A stretch of 9,255 nucleotides of DNA from Thermoplasmata archaeon (GTDB taxonomy: Archaea; Thermoplasmatota; Thermoplasmata; SG8-5). Shown here piece after piece: positions 1 through 5,428 of the stretch. The notes below the pieces were generated by a model that worked only from the letters and a program-made list of their open reading frames with translations, searched no databases and was not told where the DNA came from. A program made the translations under genes and the position numbers. The stretch is from the NCBI GenBank assembly GCA_023136815.1, contig JAGLQM010000028.1, positions 1-9,255 of the forward strand. Direction: 5' to 3'. Numbering within the stretch: position 1 is the first letter of the stretch; the number at the start of each line of letters is the position of its first letter.

Positions 1-1841
1 CCCTTGGTCTTGTCAACCAAAATTACTGGCTCACTGTTCATAATTTTCATTTTAATATCAGGCAATTCAATTTCATCGCCCTGTTCGACCTTGTCATAGT
101 CTGCCTCATTTTTGAATGCCAATGAGACAATTCCAAAGTTCACCAGATTAGCTGCGTGAATTCTCTCAACAGATTTTGCAATGACTGCTTTCACGCCAAG
201 ATACATGGGGCAGAGTGCCGCATGCTCCCTGGAACTTCCCTGTCCATATGATTCTCCGGCAAGGATGATATTATGCTTTCCAGCTTCCTTGTTATCCATT
301 GAACGCTTTGGGAAAGATGTATCAACTGGCTCGAATACATATTCTGAATATTTCGGAACATTTGAACGATACTTCAAACGGGCTCCGGCAGGCATAATGT
401 GGTCAGTAGTAATTTTATCGCCAACCTTCAGTGTGACTTCGCCAACTATTGAATCTGACAGTTTATCATTTGTTGGTGGGTTGCCGATATTTGGGCCGCG
501 GTAAACTTCGCCTGCTGCTGCATCCTTGGGGAAGATGAACATTGAATCATCAATGAAGAATGACTCTGGCATTGCCACATCTGGGAATTGTAGACCTGAT
601 TCTCTGGGGTCTGTGAATTTTCCGGTTATTGCTGAAACTGCTGCAACTTCCGGACTGATGAGGTATACCTGGGCGGATTTTGTACCGCTTCTTCCCTCGA
701 AATTCCTGTTGCTGGTTCTCAGAGAGATAGCGTCAGTCTTCGGGCTCTGATGATTTCCAATGCAGAAACCGCATGCGGATTCCAGAATTCTTGCGCCGCT
801 GTCGATTAAATCAGCCAGGTAGCCTTCTTTGGCTGCCATCTGCATTACCTGTCTGGAACCTGGGGCAACTCCAAATGATATATCCGGATGTGCTCTCTTA
901 CCCTTCATGATTTTTGCAACAGTAACTATGTCCTTGTAGCTGGAATTTGTGCAGCTGCCAACAATAACCTGATCAACCTTTGTGCCGGCCATTGAACTTA
1001 CAGTGATTATGTTTCCAGGGCTGTGCGGTGCTGCAGCCAGCGGTTCAACATCGCCAAGGTTCAGGTCTATAACCTTGTCATACTCTGCGTCAGCATCGGC
1101 TTCCATGAGTGTCCAGTCCTCCTCTCGACCCTGTGCCTTGAGGAATCGCCTGGTTTCTTCATCAGATGGGAAAATGGAAGTTGTCACGCCCATTTCTGCA
1201 CCCATGTTTGTGATTGTAGCCCTTTCTGGAACTGAAAGGGTCTTCATGCCCTCTCCGCCGTATTCCATGATTACGCCTACGTTTCCCTTAACGCTGAATA
1301 TTTCCAGCATTTTCATGACAACGTCCTTTGCGGTAACCCAGGGTTTCAGCTGACCAGTTAAATTTATCTTGTAAACTTTTGGGCAGGTGATGTAAAACTC
1401 ACCGCCGCCCATGGCAACTGCAACATCCAGACCTCCAGCACCCATGGCAATCATGCCAATTCCGCCACCGGTTGGTGTGTGACTGTCTGAACCAACCATG
1501 GTCTTTCCCGGCTTCCCGAATCTCTCCAGATGTACCTGATGGCAGATTCCATTGCCAGCTTTGGAATAAACAATTCCATACTTGGCTGCCACGCTCTGAA
1601 GATATTTGTGGTCGTCAGCATTCTCAAAACCCACCTGGACTGTGTTATGGTCCACATAGCTCACGGAAAGTTCGGTCTTGACCCTGTCCAAACCCATTGC
1701 TTCAAACTGCAGGTATGCCATTGTTCCTGTGGCATCCTGTGTCAAGGTCTGGTCTATCTTGATACCAATTTCATTTCCAGGTATGTAGTCACCCACTACC
1801 AGATGCTCTTCCAGTATTTTCCGAGTTAAGGATTTACCCAT
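1..1841 (-). CDS. acn: Aconitate hydratase (aconitase), C-terminus cut by the window edge
   Basis: Cytoplasmic [4Fe-4S] enzyme that interconverts citrate and isocitrate in the TCA cycle. The reading frame is open from the ATG to the left edge, giving 613 residues; related short monomeric aconitases are about 640-660, so only the tail is missing. Visible motifs are VGSDSHTPTGGG (residues 116-127), VGSCTNSS with C297, CGFCIGNHQSP with C357 and C360 (the three cluster ligands), and GESYGQGSSREHAAL near 526-543, where S536-S537-R538 is the swivel-domain substrate-binding segment. The length and the order of the domains fit the compact bacterial/archaeal aconitase group (TIGR01342-like) rather than the 890-residue AcnA or AcnB. 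The start at 1841 has a near-perfect Shine-Dalgarno (AAAGGAGGT, 8 nt upstream). The gene is divergent from the duplicated-HTH regulator, which may control it. Confidence 0.95.
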   Translation of the reverse strand, partial: MGKSLTRKILEEHLVVGDYIPGNEIGIKIDQTLTQDATGTMAYLQFEAMGLDRVKTELSVSYVDHNTVQVGFENADDHKYLQSVAAKYGIVYSKAGNGICHQVHLERFGKPGKTMVGSDSHTPTGGGIGMIAMGAGGLDVAVAMGGGEFYITCPKVYKINLTGQLKPWVTAKDVVMKMLEIFSVKGNVGVIMEYGGEGMKTLSVPERATITNMGAEMGVTTSIFPSDEETRRFLKAQGREEDWTLMEADADAEYDKVIDLNLGDVEPLAAAPHSPGNIITVSSMAGTKVDQVIVGSCTNSSYKDIVTVAKIMKGKRAHPDISFGVAPGSRQVMQMAAKEGYLADLIDSGARILESACGFCIGNHQSPKTDAISLRTSNRNFEGRSGTKSAQVYLISPEVAAVSAITGKFTDPRESGLQFPDVAMPESFFIDDSMFIFPKDAAAGEVYRGPNIGNPPTNDKLSDSIVGEVTLKVGDKITTDHIMPAGARLKYRSNVPKYSEYVFEPVDTSFPKRSMDNKEAGKHNIILAGESYGQGSSREHAALCPMYLGVKAVIAKSVERIHAANLVNFGIVSLAFKNEADYDKVEQGDEIELPDIKMKIMNSEPVILVDKTK

Positions 1842-1848
1842 TTTAATT

Positions 1849-1857
1849 ACCTCCTTT
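1849..1857 (-). promoter_or_regulatory. Strong Shine-Dalgarno of the aconitase gene
   Basis: On the minus strand the sequence reads AAAGGAGGT and ends 7 nt before the ATG. This is an almost full-length complement of the 16S rRNA tail and fixes the aconitase start. It is the strongest ribosome binding site in the window. Confidence 0.85.
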
Positions 1858-1898
1858 AATACATATAATTATAGGATAAATGCCCGTATCTGATAACT

Positions 1899-1911
1899 GT
1901 ATATAAGCTTT
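1899..1911 (-). promoter_or_regulatory. Predicted aconitase TATA box
   Basis: The minus strand reads AAAGCTTATATAC. An archaeal TATA box centred near 1904 predicts initiation near 1878, giving a leader of about 37 nt that contains the Shine-Dalgarno. A perfect 10-bp palindrome, TATAATTATA (1864-1873), lies just after the predicted start and could bind a regulator, but the region is AT-rich, so chance is possible. Confidence 0.55.
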
Positions 1912-1928
1912 ATTCCAACATTATTCTC

Positions 1929-2000
1929 TATTTATTTTATTGTTTTAGGAATATTGTTTTTAATTTATTTATTTTATTGACCAAAAATATTGTTTTATGA
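1929..2000. repeat. Imperfect 37-bp tandem direct repeat in the acn/regulator divergent promoter
   Basis: Two adjacent units start at 1929 and 1966. Both begin with the identical 14-mer TATTTATTTTATTG (1929-1942 and 1966-1979), and both carry the identical 11-mer AATATTGTTTT in the second half (1950-1960 and 1986-1996). The offsets are 37 and 36 bp, so the copies differ by a single-base indel. A third partial match, TATTGTTTT, occurs at 1938-1946. The repeat lies between the two divergent promoters and abuts the regulator's TATA-like sequence, which is where operator sites would be expected. Binding by the neighbouring regulator is inference. Confidence 0.6.
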
Positions 2001-2046
2001 TATAAATATAAGACAAATGTCGAATTCCATAGAAAAATATTTAAGC
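2000..2046 (+). promoter_or_regulatory. TATA-like elements upstream of the duplicated-HTH regulator
   Basis: Two TATA-like stretches precede the gene: GATATAAATATAAG (1999-2012) and AAAATATTTAAGC (2034-2046). The second is centred about 28 nt before the ATG at 2068, the spacing expected for a leaderless archaeal transcript. The first would give a leader of roughly 40 nt lacking a Shine-Dalgarno. Which one is used cannot be decided from sequence. Confidence 0.4.
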
Positions 2047-2067
2047 TCCTACAGAATCTCCTTAAAC

Positions 2068-3117
2068 ATGGAGATGTCTCTATCCAAGAATGAAGAAGAG
2101 GTGCTCTGGGGTCTTGTGGCTCACCCTGAGCTGGCAGACGCAGAATTGGCCGAATTGCTAGATATGCCTTATTCCACATTCTCGACAATTCGCAAGCGCT
2201 TGAAGGAGAGAGATTACTTCAGCACCATTCAGGTGCCAATGATGCAGAACTTGGGCGCAGAAGTTATGGCTGTTCTGTACACGTTCTTCAACCCGGCAAT
2301 ATCTGTTCAGCAAAGGGCCGGCATAACCACAAGAACCATTGAAATTTTCGAGGAAATATTCTACTCGGTTGGTGAAACTCACAAGGGCTTTTCAATTTCA
2401 TTTTCCGGTAATTATACGGCCATAGGCCAGATAACAGAAAGAAGAATAGAAACATTCGCCAAAGAAGGACTTCTGGACCAGCAGCAGCCCAGGGAAGTTA
2501 TTTTCCCATTTGAGATCAGTCAAATTCCACTTTTCTTTGATTTCGATGCCCTGCTTGCAGATGCTTTTGATATAGATTTGGAAATGGAGACAAAAAGAGG
2601 TCTTGAACCTGGAACCAGTGATGTTGAGTTGTCAAATACTGAAAAGATAATTCTACATGCAATGGTTGAGAATCCAGACGCAACTGACTTAATGCTGGCA
2701 GATATTGTTAACATGTCCAGGCATACAATATCCAAGGCCAGAAAGAAGCTGGAGGAAGCAGTCCTTATTGCAAAGAAAAGAATTCCCAACCTGGAGAAGC
2801 TGGGCTTTAATGTCCTCACGTTCAGTCATATAAATTTCAATCCCAGCAAGCCACTTGATGATGAACTTCTGGAATCCGGCATACTGAACAACCCATCAAG
2901 CATATTCCTGGCAGCAAGAAGTTTTGAATGTGTGCTTCTGTCAGTTTACAAGGACTACGAGGCCTACCGGGAGGATAATGGTATGAGACTTCAATATCTC
3001 AAGGAAAATGACTATCTGGCTGATCTGCCTGCCGCCGGAAAGTACATGATACCAAATATGGTGGTCATGAAGGACATGGTGTTCGGGCCTATTGTTAAGA
3101 AGACGCTGATGTTGTAG
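2068..3117 (+). CDS. Tandem-duplicated winged-helix transcriptional regulator, target unknown
   Basis: The 349-residue protein is two copies of one module. Winged-helix segments at about residues 5-54 (LSKNEEEVLWGLVAHPELAD...) and 188-239 (LSNTEKIILHAMVENPDATD...) align without gaps for over 70 residues, through a shared FNP motif. Each is followed by an alpha/beta region of roughly 100 residues (62-159 and 245-344) that looks like a ligand-binding or dimerisation domain, loosely recalling Lrp/AsnC and MarR-like regulators. There are no membrane segments. One polypeptide could thus act as a pseudo-dimer on a tandem DNA site. I prefer the ATG at 2068: the frame is open back to 1990 (TTG) and has an ATG at 2017, but that extension uses TTA leucine codons rare in the body, lacks a Shine-Dalgarno and lies over promoter-like sequence. 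It is divergent from aconitase. I do not recognise a named family. Confidence 0.8.
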   Translation: MEMSLSKNEEEVLWGLVAHPELADAELAELLDMPYSTFSTIRKRLKERDYFSTIQVPMMQNLGAEVMAVLYTFFNPAISVQQRAGITTRTIEIFEEIFYSVGETHKGFSISFSGNYTAIGQITERRIETFAKEGLLDQQQPREVIFPFEISQIPLFFDFDALLADAFDIDLEMETKRGLEPGTSDVELSNTEKIILHAMVENPDATDLMLADIVNMSRHTISKARKKLEEAVLIAKKRIPNLEKLGFNVLTFSHINFNPSKPLDDELLESGILNNPSSIFLAARSFECVLLSVYKDYEAYREDNGMRLQYLKENDYLADLPAAGKYMIPNMVVMKDMVFGPIVKKTLML

Positions 3118-3152
3118 TCTCAGTGAGGGCTGCCCAACCCTAAACTGCGCAA

Positions 3153-3185
3153 ATTTGACAGCTGACCACATTCATGTTGTCAAAT
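3153..3185 (+). other. Hairpin, 8-10 bp stem
   Basis: ATTTGACA (3153-3160) is the exact reverse complement of TGTCAAAT (3178-3185). In plus-strand RNA the stem extends by one G-U and one C-G pair (3161-3162 with 3176-3177), leaving a 13-nt loop. The wobble pair would be a C-A mismatch on the other strand, so plus-strand RNA is favoured. Confidence 0.45.
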
Positions 3186-3192
3186 CACTTCA

Positions 3193-3279
3193 CCTAACTC
3201 ACAAGACAGGAAACTGGCTTGTGTCAAGATGAGGTTACGCCCCATCTGACTTTTCTCTATATCAAACGTCAAAGTTAGG
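3193..3279 (+). ncRNA. Candidate structured RNA with a three-way junction
   Basis: P1 pairs CCTAACT (3193-3199) with AGTTAGG (3273-3279), 7 bp. P2 is ACAAGACAG (3201-3209) with CTGGCTTGT (3214-3222): 8 pairs, one A-G mismatch and a GAAA tetraloop of the GNRA class closed by G-C. P3 follows with no linker: GTC then AGATGAGG (3223-3234, one bulged A) pairs with CCCCATCT and GAC (3240-3250), with one A-C mismatch and a 5-nt loop. A 22-nt strand starting TTTT joins P3 back to P1. P2 and P3 could stack coaxially. P3 followed by TTTTCTCT could also be read as a plus-strand terminator. I recognise no known RNA family, and transcription is not shown by sequence. Confidence 0.35.
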
Positions 3280-3305
3280 AATCAGGCGAGACATGTTCAG
3301 TAAAT

Positions 3306-3330
3306 AGCCAGACATAATAGTTGTCTGGCT
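3306..3330. terminator. Perfect 9-bp hairpin between convergent genes, possible terminator
   Basis: AGCCAGACA (3306-3314) and TGTCTGGCT (3322-3330) are exact reverse complements with a 7-nt loop. The hairpin lies 20 nt beyond the NAC stop on the minus strand, and downstream of the regulator on the plus strand. No long T-run follows on either strand, so this is not a classical intrinsic terminator. It may mark an RNA 3' end or stabilise a transcript. Confidence 0.45.
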
Positions 3331-3349
3331 CCTCTTATAATTTTGAAAT

Positions 3350-3730
3350 TTATCTTGACATGAGCTTGATTATTGCCTCTGCTAGCTCACCATTACATTC
3401 TTCCAGGGCTGCCAGTGCCGCCTCTGGAGACACATTTGCCTGGCTTGCCACGAGTTCCACATCCTCATCTGGAATCTCGATGCCTGCTGGTTCTGGTGTT
3501 GTTGTAACATCAACATCACCCTTGATTATCTCATGATCTCCAACGATCTGGAAGGTCTTCTGACCCTGCATGATTGTTACTTGAACCTCCGGTTTCTTGA
3601 AAACATAGGTTTCTCCCTTGGCTTTGATTATTACTTCATTCACGCCTTCCATATCTTCCTGGACAATTCCCATTTTCTTCATTGCCTGCTTCATCTGTCT
3701 GGGATTCACACCTCTCATGCCTGGCATCAT
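3350..3730 (-). CDS. nac: Nascent polypeptide-associated complex protein (archaeal alpha-NAC)
   Basis: Ribosome-associated chaperone that binds nascent chains; archaeal NAC works as a homodimer. The 126-residue protein has the expected order: a basic, Met-rich start (MMPGMRGVNPRQMKQAMKKM), a NAC beta-barrel domain at about 30-75 containing the KAKGETYVFKKPEVQV segment, an acidic linker, and a C-terminal UBA domain at about 88-126 (DEDVELVASQANVSPEAALAALEE). The length is normal for the family. I chose the ATG at 3730 because GGTGAG lies 4-5 nt upstream and a TATA-like CCTTATAGA (3761-3769) is properly spaced. The frame is open to 3808, but those 26 extra residues cross the promoter and are not family-like. 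Confidence 0.95.
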   Translation of the reverse strand: MMPGMRGVNPRQMKQAMKKMGIVQEDMEGVNEVIIKAKGETYVFKKPEVQVTIMQGQKTFQIVGDHEIIKGDVDVTTTPEPAGIEIPDEDVELVASQANVSPEAALAALEECNGELAEAIIKLMSR

Positions 3731-3759
3731 TGGACTCACCAGCACTAAAAATGCATGTT

Positions 3760-3770
3760 GTCTATAAGGT
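3760..3770 (-). promoter_or_regulatory. Predicted NAC TATA box flanked by an inverted repeat
   Basis: The minus strand reads ACCTTATAGA, centred near 3765, which predicts initiation near 3740 and a leader of about 10 nt carrying GGTGAG. The box sits between AATGCA (3750-3755) and TGCATT (3774-3779), exact reverse complements, so a dimeric protein bound there would cover the promoter. The arms are only 6 bp, so the repeat could be chance. Confidence 0.45.
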
Positions 3771-3840
3771 TTTTGCATTGATTGGGATATGACCATGAAA
3801 CCGGGCAAGCCATTTATTCAGGTAATACATCATGTGTCGT

Positions 3841-4191
3841 ATGAAAACTCCATGCGAGATCTTTGTGTGGTATGTTCTTCCGGGTATACGTCGGGAGCTG
3901 GCACTCTGTATGATAGAGAATCATAATCTCTCCCAGGTCAAGGTTGCCAAGATGCTGGGTATTACGGAAGCGGCAGTGTCCCAGTATGTTTCGAGGAAAC
4001 GTGGTAATATAGACCTGGAACCGGAAATAAAAGCAGAATTATGCATCTCAGCCGAAAGAATATTACTGGGCGATGGAAGAACCGTGGTCAGGGAACTCTG
4101 TCGGATATGTGCCATCACCAAGGAAAGCCAGACTGTTCAGGAGCTATACCGGAAGCATACAGGAGTAACCATTCACAGCTGTGGTCTTTAA
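3841..4191 (+). CDS. Small archaeal HTH transcriptional regulator (COG2522-like) with C-terminal cysteines
   Basis: The 116-residue protein begins MKTPCEIFVWYVLPGIRREL, the typical opening of an archaeal family of predicted regulators (COG2522 type). The helix-turn-helix is at about 27-55: LSQVKVAKMLGITEAAVSQY, with the recognition helix near AAVSQYVSRKRG. Downstream cysteines C68, C87, C90 (CRIC) and C114 could bind a metal or Fe-S cluster; that is inference. In other archaea this HTH is also found fused to a ThiN-like domain in thiamine regulators, but no such domain is present here. The start at 3841 matches the family N-terminus and has TTTATT about 27 nt upstream, fitting a leaderless transcript. 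An ATG at 3832 preceded by AGGT is the alternative (119 residues). It is divergent from NAC. Confidence 0.85.
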   Translation: MKTPCEIFVWYVLPGIRRELALCMIENHNLSQVKVAKMLGITEAAVSQYVSRKRGNIDLEPEIKAELCISAERILLGDGRTVVRELCRICAITKESQTVQELYRKHTGVTIHSCGL

Positions 4192-4290
4192 CTGATTGTG
4201 TATTTCTCCCAATCGGCCGCTCCAATGCCATTGCGGCGTTTGTTCTGATGCAGACACCGTGACATCTTATTGTATCTGTACATGAAAAGT

Positions 4291-4298
4291 TTTATCTA
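4291..4298 (+). promoter_or_regulatory. Predicted TATA box of the duplicated surface-protein gene
   Basis: TTTATCTA is preceded by a purine-rich GAAAAG resembling a BRE. Initiation is predicted near 4320, leaving a leader of about 25 nt that includes GGTGAT (4337-4342), a Shine-Dalgarno 3 nt before the ATG. Confidence 0.5.
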
Positions 4299-4304
4299 TC
4301 TCGT

Positions 4305-4322
4305 TATTCTCACCCGAGAATA
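4305..4322. promoter_or_regulatory. Palindrome at the predicted transcription start, candidate operator
   Basis: TATTCTC (4305-4311) and GAGAATA (4316-4322) are exact reverse complements around ACCC. With flanks it reads CGTTATTCTC-ACCC-GAGAATATCC, faintly like the CG-N-TAT...ATA-N-CG layout of bacterial ModE sites, with a mismatch at the right-hand end. A ModE-type DNA-binding protein is encoded just past the gene this site precedes. The link is inference. Confidence 0.4.
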
Positions 4323-4345
4323 TCCAATAACATTAGGGTGATAAT

Positions 4346-5089
4346 ATGGAAAGCAAAACCAAAAAAATTATAGCACTGACTGCGGTTGCAATTGCAGTGA
4401 TTACCGTTATATTCATCATACCTGGAAGTGATGACTCGAACACAATGAACTTCAATGGTACAGAATATACTTATGAAGAATTGACCGACGAATTTGGCAC
4501 AGAGGTTGTGGACGGAAAGACTGGTGTTCCCTTGGGCGACATAATTCTGGCAACAAACTTTGCAGATCTTGACAGTGATACTCAGAATGAAACTCTTTTC
4601 AGGATAATGGCTGACGACGGCTGGCAGAAAAATGTTACCTGGGGAGACCTCCAGACTGGCATTCTTGTTGAGAAAGACCTCATGACCAGCTTCCCAGACC
4701 TGCCAGGTGCTTACAAGGTAAAGAATCTGGCAAGCATTGATGATGTAGCGATCGGTCCCATAGCAATAATCCAGGCAGATGCAAGTTGGGGCTCAGCCAC
4801 TGAAACAACCTGGACCGAGCTATTCGCAGAAATCGATGAAGTAAATTTCACAGATAATAATCAGAATATGGCTGGCATCGAACTTGTGAATGTATTCAAT
4901 TATTCTGGTTTCAGTGACCTGGAAAATGCAACCTTCACATTTGAGGGTGCTGACGGCTATGCCAAATCGGTTAACTACACTGAAATTCAGGCTGGCTATC
5001 TGGTTGAGGATGATTACAAGACTTATTTTCTCAATCTTAGCGGCCAGTACCGTGTGAGGAACATAATCAGAATAATTGTGGAATATTAG
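4346..5089 (+). CDS. Membrane-anchored surface protein with two related molybdopterin-domain-like repeats
   Basis: A 247-residue protein with a basic N-terminus (MESKTKK) and one hydrophobic helix at about 8-25, acting as signal anchor; the rest should lie outside the cell. Two domains of about 90 residues (41-135 and 155-247) are related: DDGWQKNVTWGDLQTGILVE with LPGAYKVKNLASI matches ADGYAKSVNYTEIQAGYLVE with LSGQYRVRNIIRI. The pattern of a GVPL-like strand, then a DGY segment, then G-x-L-V recalls the oxidoreductase molybdopterin-binding (sulfite-oxidase-like) fold. The protein has no cysteine at all, so the Mo-ligating Cys is absent and catalysis is unlikely; a binding or structural role is more plausible. 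Eight N-x-S/T sequons (N37, N81, N96, N167, N185, N194, N210, N230) suggest heavy N-glycosylation. It converges on the ModE-like gene with an 18-bp gap. Confidence 0.75.
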   Translation: MESKTKKIIALTAVAIAVITVIFIIPGSDDSNTMNFNGTEYTYEELTDEFGTEVVDGKTGVPLGDIILATNFADLDSDTQNETLFRIMADDGWQKNVTWGDLQTGILVEKDLMTSFPDLPGAYKVKNLASIDDVAIGPIAIIQADASWGSATETTWTELFAEIDEVNFTDNNQNMAGIELVNVFNYSGFSDLENATFTFEGADGYAKSVNYTEIQAGYLVEDDYKTYFLNLSGQYRVRNIIRIIVEY

Positions 5090-5107
5090 AGATGAAATGG
5101 GCAGGCA

Positions 5108-5428
5108 TCAACGGTTTCTTGAAGCCAGATGGCTGTCCAACTTTTCAATTTCTTCTTCGAATTTATTTAGTATATTAAGTCCTGCGGACGTTAATACCGA
5201 GCTTCCGCCTCTCTTTCCGCCCCGTGTTGTTTCAATTACTGAATTTCCCAGTGCCTTGGAGATTTCCCGAACCTCGGACCAGGCATGAGAATAAGACATA
5301 TCCATGGATTTAGCTGCCTTGGTAAGAGATCCATAATCTCGAATATGTCGAAGAAGTTCTGCCCTGCCTTTGCCTAAAATAATCTTGCCGTTCTTCTCAA
5401 GCCAGAGCTTTGCTTTTACCTCAACCAT
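5108..5428 (-). CDS. ModE-type winged-helix DNA-binding protein lacking the molybdate-binding domain
   Basis: The 106-residue protein matches the N-terminal DNA-binding domain of ModE: GKGRAELLRHIRDYGSLTKAAKSMDMSYSHAWSEVREI (about 19-56) forms the HTH, followed by a wing, ETTRGGKRGGSSVLTSAG (67-84), and a coiled-coil-like helix (85-102) for dimerisation. E. coli ModE continues with two MOP domains that bind molybdate; none is present, so how or whether it senses an effector is unknown. Such single-domain ModE homologues are common in archaea. The start ATG overlaps the tgtA stop by 8 nt, implying translational coupling at the 3' end of the rpoL-truD-tgtA operon. It faces the duplicated surface-protein gene. 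Confidence 0.85.
   Translation of the reverse strand: MVEVKAKLWLEKNGKIILGKGRAELLRHIRDYGSLTKAAKSMDMSYSHAWSEVREISKALGNSVIETTRGGKRGGSSVLTSAGLNILNKFEEEIEKLDSHLASRNR

Larger units (their letters stand above)
3118..3349. other. Gene-free interval rich in inverted repeats between convergent genes
   Basis: No convincing coding frame exists here, between the regulator stop and the NAC stop. The interval instead holds at least four hairpins: 3153-3162/3176-3185, 3201-3222, 3223-3250 and 3306-3330. A 7-bp helix (3193-3199 with 3273-3279) encloses two of them. A long 3' untranslated region, a convergent double terminator, or an independent small RNA would all fit. Confidence 0.6.
4192..4345. other. Intergenic region with weak hairpin and promoter of the surface protein
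   Basis: The first part holds a weak hairpin at 4216-4237 (GCCG/CGGC and CAAT/ATTG with a 3-nt bulge), possibly the 3' end of the regulator transcript. The second part holds the downstream gene's promoter: GAAAAG followed by TTTATCTATC (4284-4300), a BRE plus TATA-like pair. No gene is seen. Confidence 0.4.

Noticed and set aside
181..1353. Several plus-strand ORFs of 70-123 codons
   Set aside because: They lie antisense to the aconitase gene, whose motifs are unambiguous.
1990..2067. Longer starts (TTG 1990, ATG 2017) for the duplicated regulator
   Set aside because: No Shine-Dalgarno, codon use unlike the body of the gene, and overlap with promoter-like and repeat sequence. ATG 2017 remains possible.
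3123..3249. C/D-box sRNA
   Set aside because: CTGA at 3162 and 3246 and a near-match to box C (AAGATGA, 3226) occur, but spacing is irregular and no proper box C/C' pair exists.
3731..3808. N-terminal extension of NAC by 26 residues
   Set aside because: The extension crosses the predicted TATA box. The family starts near MPGMRG, and GGTGAG precedes ATG 3730.
4041..4262. Plus-strand 73-codon ORF overlapping the end of the small HTH regulator
   Set aside because: Out-of-frame shadow. The regulator frame carries the HTH, and this ORF has no ribosome binding site or family resemblance.
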